NCBI GenBank assembly: GCA_039654915.1
Contig: CM077594.1
Location: 71,728,393 to 71,792,392, forward strand
Source of the DNA: Aquilaria yunnanensis
Lineage: Eukaryota; Streptophyta; Magnoliopsida; Malvales; Thymelaeaceae
DNA length: 64,000 nt
Reading direction: 5' to 3'
Shown: piece by piece, positions 60,300 through 64,000 of the stretch
Layout: each line of letters begins with the position of its first letter
Numbering within the stretch: the stretch's first letter is position 1
The notes under the pieces: model-generated
Told to the model about the DNA's origin: nothing
Database searches by the model: none
What the model saw: only the letters and a program-made list of their open reading frames with translations
Position numbers and translations under genes: made by a program

Positions 60300-60990
60300 G
60301 TTGGGCGGAGGAGTTATGTTGTACAGAATGGCCTTGAGAAGAATTCTTAAGTGTACAGAAATTATGCAAAACAGAATTCCGCAGAGGTGCTCGCCATGAT
60401 AAAGCGTAGATATGACTTTCCGAAGTCCCTTCAGCCATCACGCTCGGGAAAGATGGAGAACAAAAATCTCGCAGAAGTACTCGCCATAACCAGCGCAGAG
60501 ATAATTTCCCGAACTCCCTTGAGCGAACATGCTCGGGAAAATGGGAAGTGAAAAATCTCGCGAAAGGTTTTCCGAAGTCTCTAGAGCAAACATGCTCGGG
60601 ACAACTGGAAAAACAAAAAATTTGACTGAAGGTTTCCGAAGTCCCTAGAGCAAACATGCTCCGGACAACTGGAAAAACAAAAAATTTGACTGAAGGTTTC
60701 CGAAGTCCCTTGAGCAATCATGTTCGGGGTAAAATGGGAATGCAAAAGCCTGCAAAAAGACTTAGTCAAATTTTTTCAGGCCTTCCAGAAAGTCTTACGA
60801 GCAAGCGCACTCGGGACAAAAGAAGGTAAAAATGTCCTTTATTCGCAGGTTTTCCGAAGTCTCTTGAGCGAACGTGTTCGGGACAATGGAAATGAAGAAG
60901 TTCGCAAGAAAAGACTTAGCCAAAAAATCGTCATTAAGAGCAAAGCTGCTTTAAAATAGAGAACTGTCCGAAGAAGGATTACAAAATAGA
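60300..60990 (+). repeat. Tandem repeats after pol in A2
   Basis: At least five units of about 60-65 bp built on TTTCCGAAGTCYCTWGAGC, RAACATGCTCGGGA and AACTGGAAAAACAAAAAATT, best at 60560-60730. Related to 7270-7470 in element A but expanded separately. No gene. Confidence 0.8.
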
Positions 60991-61019
60991 AGGAAAGGAA
61001 AAGGGGCCCTAAAAATTGG

Positions 61020-63293
61020 CTAAGGGTTCGCGGCGTCCCGAGAGCCACTCGTCTGCCCGCCTTTTTCCATCACCTTCGGCGCTGGAATTGAAGGAGGAAG
61101 TTTCAGATGTTCGACCTTGGACCATTTCCACCGAGGTCCCCCAGGAATGTTTAGACCCTCTAGAAAAGAGAGGTCAAGATCTGGGAACCTCTGGAGAACC
61201 TGGTGCCGAGCAAGGCAGAAGCCGTCCTGGAACGCGACCTTGCTCATCTGATCAGACTTGTTCTTCTCAAGCTCAAGGTCGTCAAGCTCGTCCTTCAGAT
61301 CCTCGACCTCCTCTTCCAGCGCCTTTATCTGCTCCTCCCCCTTCGACTCGTTCTTCAACGATTCGACCTCGGCTCGGAGAGCGTTATTCTCACACGTCAA
61401 CGACACTATACGGCCGTCAGAACCAGCCTTGTGCTGAAGAAGATCCTCGTTGGCGGTGAGCATCCCCTTTATTTGGTCACCGAGGTCAGCGATCTTCCTG
61501 GAGGAGTCCTTTTGAAGTTCTTCTTTTTCCTTCCGGAACTCCTCCCAAAAAGCAGCTATTTCTTTCTCAGCAGCCTCTTTCAGCTGATGGTTCTTGGCGA
61601 CCGACTCTGCCAGCGCGGTCCTTGTCTCATTCATTGTTCGAGTGGCCGAAGTTCGAAAAGCAGCCTCCCTGGCCACCCGAACTCGGAGAAAGGAGGTGTA
61701 CCCCATCAGCTGCAAAAAATAAACACAAGGTCAGTACGAACCAGAAACTTAGGAAAGAATTGAAGGGAAAGAGCTGTATCCTGAGCAGCATGCTCGGTAA
61801 TCTTTGTGGCGAGGGTATTATCCCCCGGGTGGGCCGCCGCTATAGCCCTGAAGGAGGCCTCGGTGAGCACCCCCTTCAAAATTTCCTTGGCCATTTGAGG
61901 AACGTCCTCGGAGTACATATTCATGTCCTCCGTGAACGTCCAAAAAGGCTCCTTGGGTATCTTCCCTTGCGGGATTTTGGCATCCCGAAGAGCTCATTTC
62001 CGAGCATGATCGGCCACCTAGCCTGGGGTAGTCAACCCCCCTGCGTGATAAGAATAAGAAGGAGATTAAAGACAAAGTAGCCAATCCAGAAAAAACAAAA
62101 GAACTACACTTTGTCTGGAAACAAACCTGGCGGAACCTCGACAACATCGTCCTCGGAGTCCTCGACGGAAATACCCTTACCCTTCCGCTTGCGCCGCTCC
62201 TCGGCAGAAGGTACTTCTACCACTACAGCACGGAGGGCCTGTGACACGGTAGGACTCTTAGGGGGAACGTCGGTTGAAGGGATCTCGGAAGCAGCAGCCT
62301 CAGACGCCGGAACTTCGGCTGTCCCAGGCTTCTCCGCGGTCTCCTCGGGGATTTCTTCTCGAACAGCTCTCCTTGCCCGTTTCCTCGAAGGCCCCGCGCC
62401 AGTAGACTTCCGCCTTCGGGAAGACACCTTGTTCGTCTGGTCGCCCTCCTCCACTTGGCCGGTGAAAAGGGACTTGTAATAGGTGGCAGTCGCGTCGCCC
62501 ATCTCTGAAAAAGGAGAGACATCAGCATGAGTCCGAGGAAAGAACAGTAAAGGGGTAGAAGATAACTCACTTTCGGCAAGCGTTTCGAAAGAAATTTCCT
62601 CCTTAAGAAGCTTGACCAACCAGGAATCCTTCCCGGTGATGGCAGGAGCTGGCATCCCGAGGTCAGTCTCGTGCTCCTTTACCACCTTTACCTCCCGAAG
62701 GACCTCTTCGGTCATCAACCTCCAGTTGATTGGAAAAGGGTAAAGGGCGAGTGGAACGACCTCGGGATCCCAGTCAGAGACAGCCCGAATGCGGGCGTCG
62801 AAATCTGCGAACAAGGAAGCTAACTCTGGGGTCAGCAGCATCCTCGGATCAGCAACGTCCACATCCAGTGTTCCCTGAGCCCATTTGGTCGGAACGTACG
62901 GCCAGGCCTCGTCCATCTTCATGAAGAAAAAATTCTGTTGCCACCCCTGCCAGCTATCTTTAGTGGCGAAGGTGAACATGAATTTCTTGCCCCCGGATCC
63001 CCGAGGTAGCATGAAATAGAAGCCACCCTTCGGGACCACAGAGAGCTTGTAATACTGCATAAAAATTCTGAAATTGGGTTCTATCCCGAAGACGCCACAC
63101 ATGCAGAGGTAGGCATTAAAATAGTAGAATGAGTTCGGGGGAAGCTGGTTCACAGCAATGCCATGAAATTTGCAGAACTCGCACACCATCTTCGGGGGAG
63201 GATACCGAAGACCGGCCTTCAGCTGAGCTCGGAAAACGGGGTAGTGCAACAAGGATGGGCTAAAAGAGGCTGCCAGCTCTCAGGAAGGGTCAT
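61020..63293 (-). pseudogene. Antisense multi-exon gene of A2
   Basis: Same gene as 7581-10004. Exons 63293-62571, 62504-62127, 62040-61782 and 61709-61020. Introns: 62570-62505 (GTGAGT...TTTTTCAG), 62126-62041 (GTTTGT...CACGCAG) and 61780-61710 (donor GT changed to GA; acceptor TTTGCAG). Exon 1 Transposase_28-like (FCKFHGIAVNQLPPNS, FVVPKGG-like SVVPKGGFYFMLPRG). Exon 2 has basic clusters (SRRRKSTGAGPSRKRARR) in an acidic context, nuclear-signal-like. Exon 4 is a coiled coil of about 150 residues. Breaks: a deletion of roughly 90 bp near 63250 against A, and stops in exon 3 (TAG, TGA near 62000-62020). Intron 1 is 66 bp with no stop, so unspliced reading is also possible here. Confidence 0.72.
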
Positions 63294-63552
63294 TTTCGAC
63301 AGAAAATGAGTTTGAAAATGGAAGAAAACAGTTTCCAAAGAAAAACTCAAAAGAACACAGGGATCAAAGCGCTCTGAAAAACAAAAACCCACCGAAAGAT
63401 TTGCCAAAATCTGAGGACGCCGTCGTGAAAGTTGGCTGGAAAAAAGCTCTGATTAAGGTAGCTCCGCCACAGAAAGCAAGAAAGTGCAAGAACAGGGGCA
63501 CAGCAGAGAGGAGAGCAGAAGAGAAAGCAAAAGGAACTTCTGGTAGAGCGGG

Positions 63553-63563
63553 CTATTTATAAG
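63553..63563 (-). promoter_or_regulatory. TATA box for the A2 antisense gene
   Basis: CTTATAAATAG on minus, about 260 bp upstream of the proposed start codon, the same spacing as 10251-10258 in element A although the bases around it differ. Confidence 0.5.
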
Positions 63564-63839
63564 CCAGTGATGGGTAACCGAAAAATCGTCATAAGTACCC
63601 TTTGGAGGCGAACCGTCGCCATAACTGCTCTCTGCACCTGAAAAGGCACGCCCTCTGTAACCGACGCCACTCTCCTCCAATGGCAAAGTGCCACGTGTCA
63701 ACCTCTGCGCGCAAATAGGGGACACGTCCTCCAAACGTCCCTAGAAAGCTGGGACACGTCTTCTGACATCCCTGGAAAACTGGGATGAAACTGGGACGCG
63801 CCACTCAGACTGACACGCTTGGCCAAACAGACCTGCAGA

Positions 63840-64000
63840 AACAAAGAGCAGGCCACCTCGAGGACGCCAAGAAACAGGCTATGGCCGAACAGCCCATGAC
63901 CTTCGGGCAAGAGGTGTATCTTCGGCACAGGCTCCACCTTGAAGACACCAAAGAACAGGCCAAGGCCGAAGAGCCCGTGATCTTCGGGCAAAAGGCGCAT
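63840..64000 (+). repeat. Tandem repeats before the expected 3' LTR of A2
   Basis: Units of about 75-90 bp with GACGCCAAGAAACAGGC / GACACCAAAGAACAGGC, GGCCGAAGAGCCCGTGA and CTTCGGGCAARAGG. Same class as 10540-10800. Continues past the window end. Confidence 0.75.

Larger units (their letters stand above)
54321..64000 (+). mobile_element. Second Tat/Retand-type element (A2), 3' end outside the window
   Basis: Same plan as element A: LTR 879 bp, PBS, gag, pol, repeats, antisense gene, repeats. Coding parts align with A across the length at about 75-85 percent by eye, but the LTR is mostly different outside its ends and core blocks. More stops, frame changes and deletions than A. Inserted in LTR C7, with CCACC just before it. 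The 3' LTR is not in the window. Confidence 0.9.

Noticed and set aside
1..64000. Host protein gene, tRNA, rRNA, CRISPR or bacterial operon
   Set aside because: No conserved host protein domain, tRNA-like fold or regular spacer array was seen; the content is plant transposable elements throughout.

Overview
The window looks like heterochromatic, repeat-dense nuclear DNA from a flowering plant. It holds Ty3/gypsy elements of the Tat/Retand lineage (gag-pol with a second, archaeal-type RNase H, an antisense gene and PBS TGGCGCCGT), chromoviruses of Tekay/Del type (initiator-Met-like PBS, chromodomain, LTRs of about 2.5 kb), a Helitron with Rep/helicase and RPA-like genes, and one probable Copia LTR. 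I see no intact host gene, tRNA, rRNA or CRISPR array. The species cannot be told from the sequence. All alignments were done by eye.

Layout. 1-682: 5' part of an old Tat-like LTR (family B). 683-11809: a full Tat element (A) with two 973-bp LTRs, a one-frame gag-pol carrying two stops, and an antisense intron-containing gene at its 3' side. 11810-15168: the N-terminal half of a Helitron Rep/helicase gene on the minus strand. 15169-15445: the 3' part of LTR B. 15446-16418: a third 973-bp copy of LTR A, inverted. 16419-22006: the rest of the Helitron on the plus strand, ending in a hairpin and CTAG. 22007-53539: nested chromovirus LTRs (families C, D and D-like E), many solo or truncated, with two eroded chromovirus coding blocks (26785-29310 and 42485-44948, both minus), a Tat integrase remnant (36050-36245), a Copia-like LTR (40543-41980) and a Tat-like solo LTR (42792-43476). 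53540-54320: fragments of a Tat-like LTR and of LTR C. 54321-64000: a second, more decayed Tat element (A2), cut off by the window end before its 3' LTR.

Two results stand out. First, the flanks of the three A LTRs show a swap of target-site duplications: CTCTC at 678-682 pairs with GAGAG at 15441-15445, and CAAAT at 11810-11814 pairs with ATTTA at 16419-16423. This indicates an inversion by recombination between opposed LTRs that split and flipped half of the Helitron gene. Second, both Tat copies carry, antisense to gag-pol, a four-exon gene whose three introns lie at matching positions with recognisable splice signals and a TATA box upstream. Antisense introns are not removed from the sense RNA that is reverse transcribed, which would explain their persistence in a retroelement.

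Order of events where readable: older D and C LTRs came first; the Helitron landed in a D-type LTR; LTR C1 inserted 15 bp beyond the Helitron end; A-family LTRs inserted into LTR B and into the Helitron helicase; the inversion followed. At the right side, LTR C7 landed in a Tat-like LTR and A2 landed in C7.
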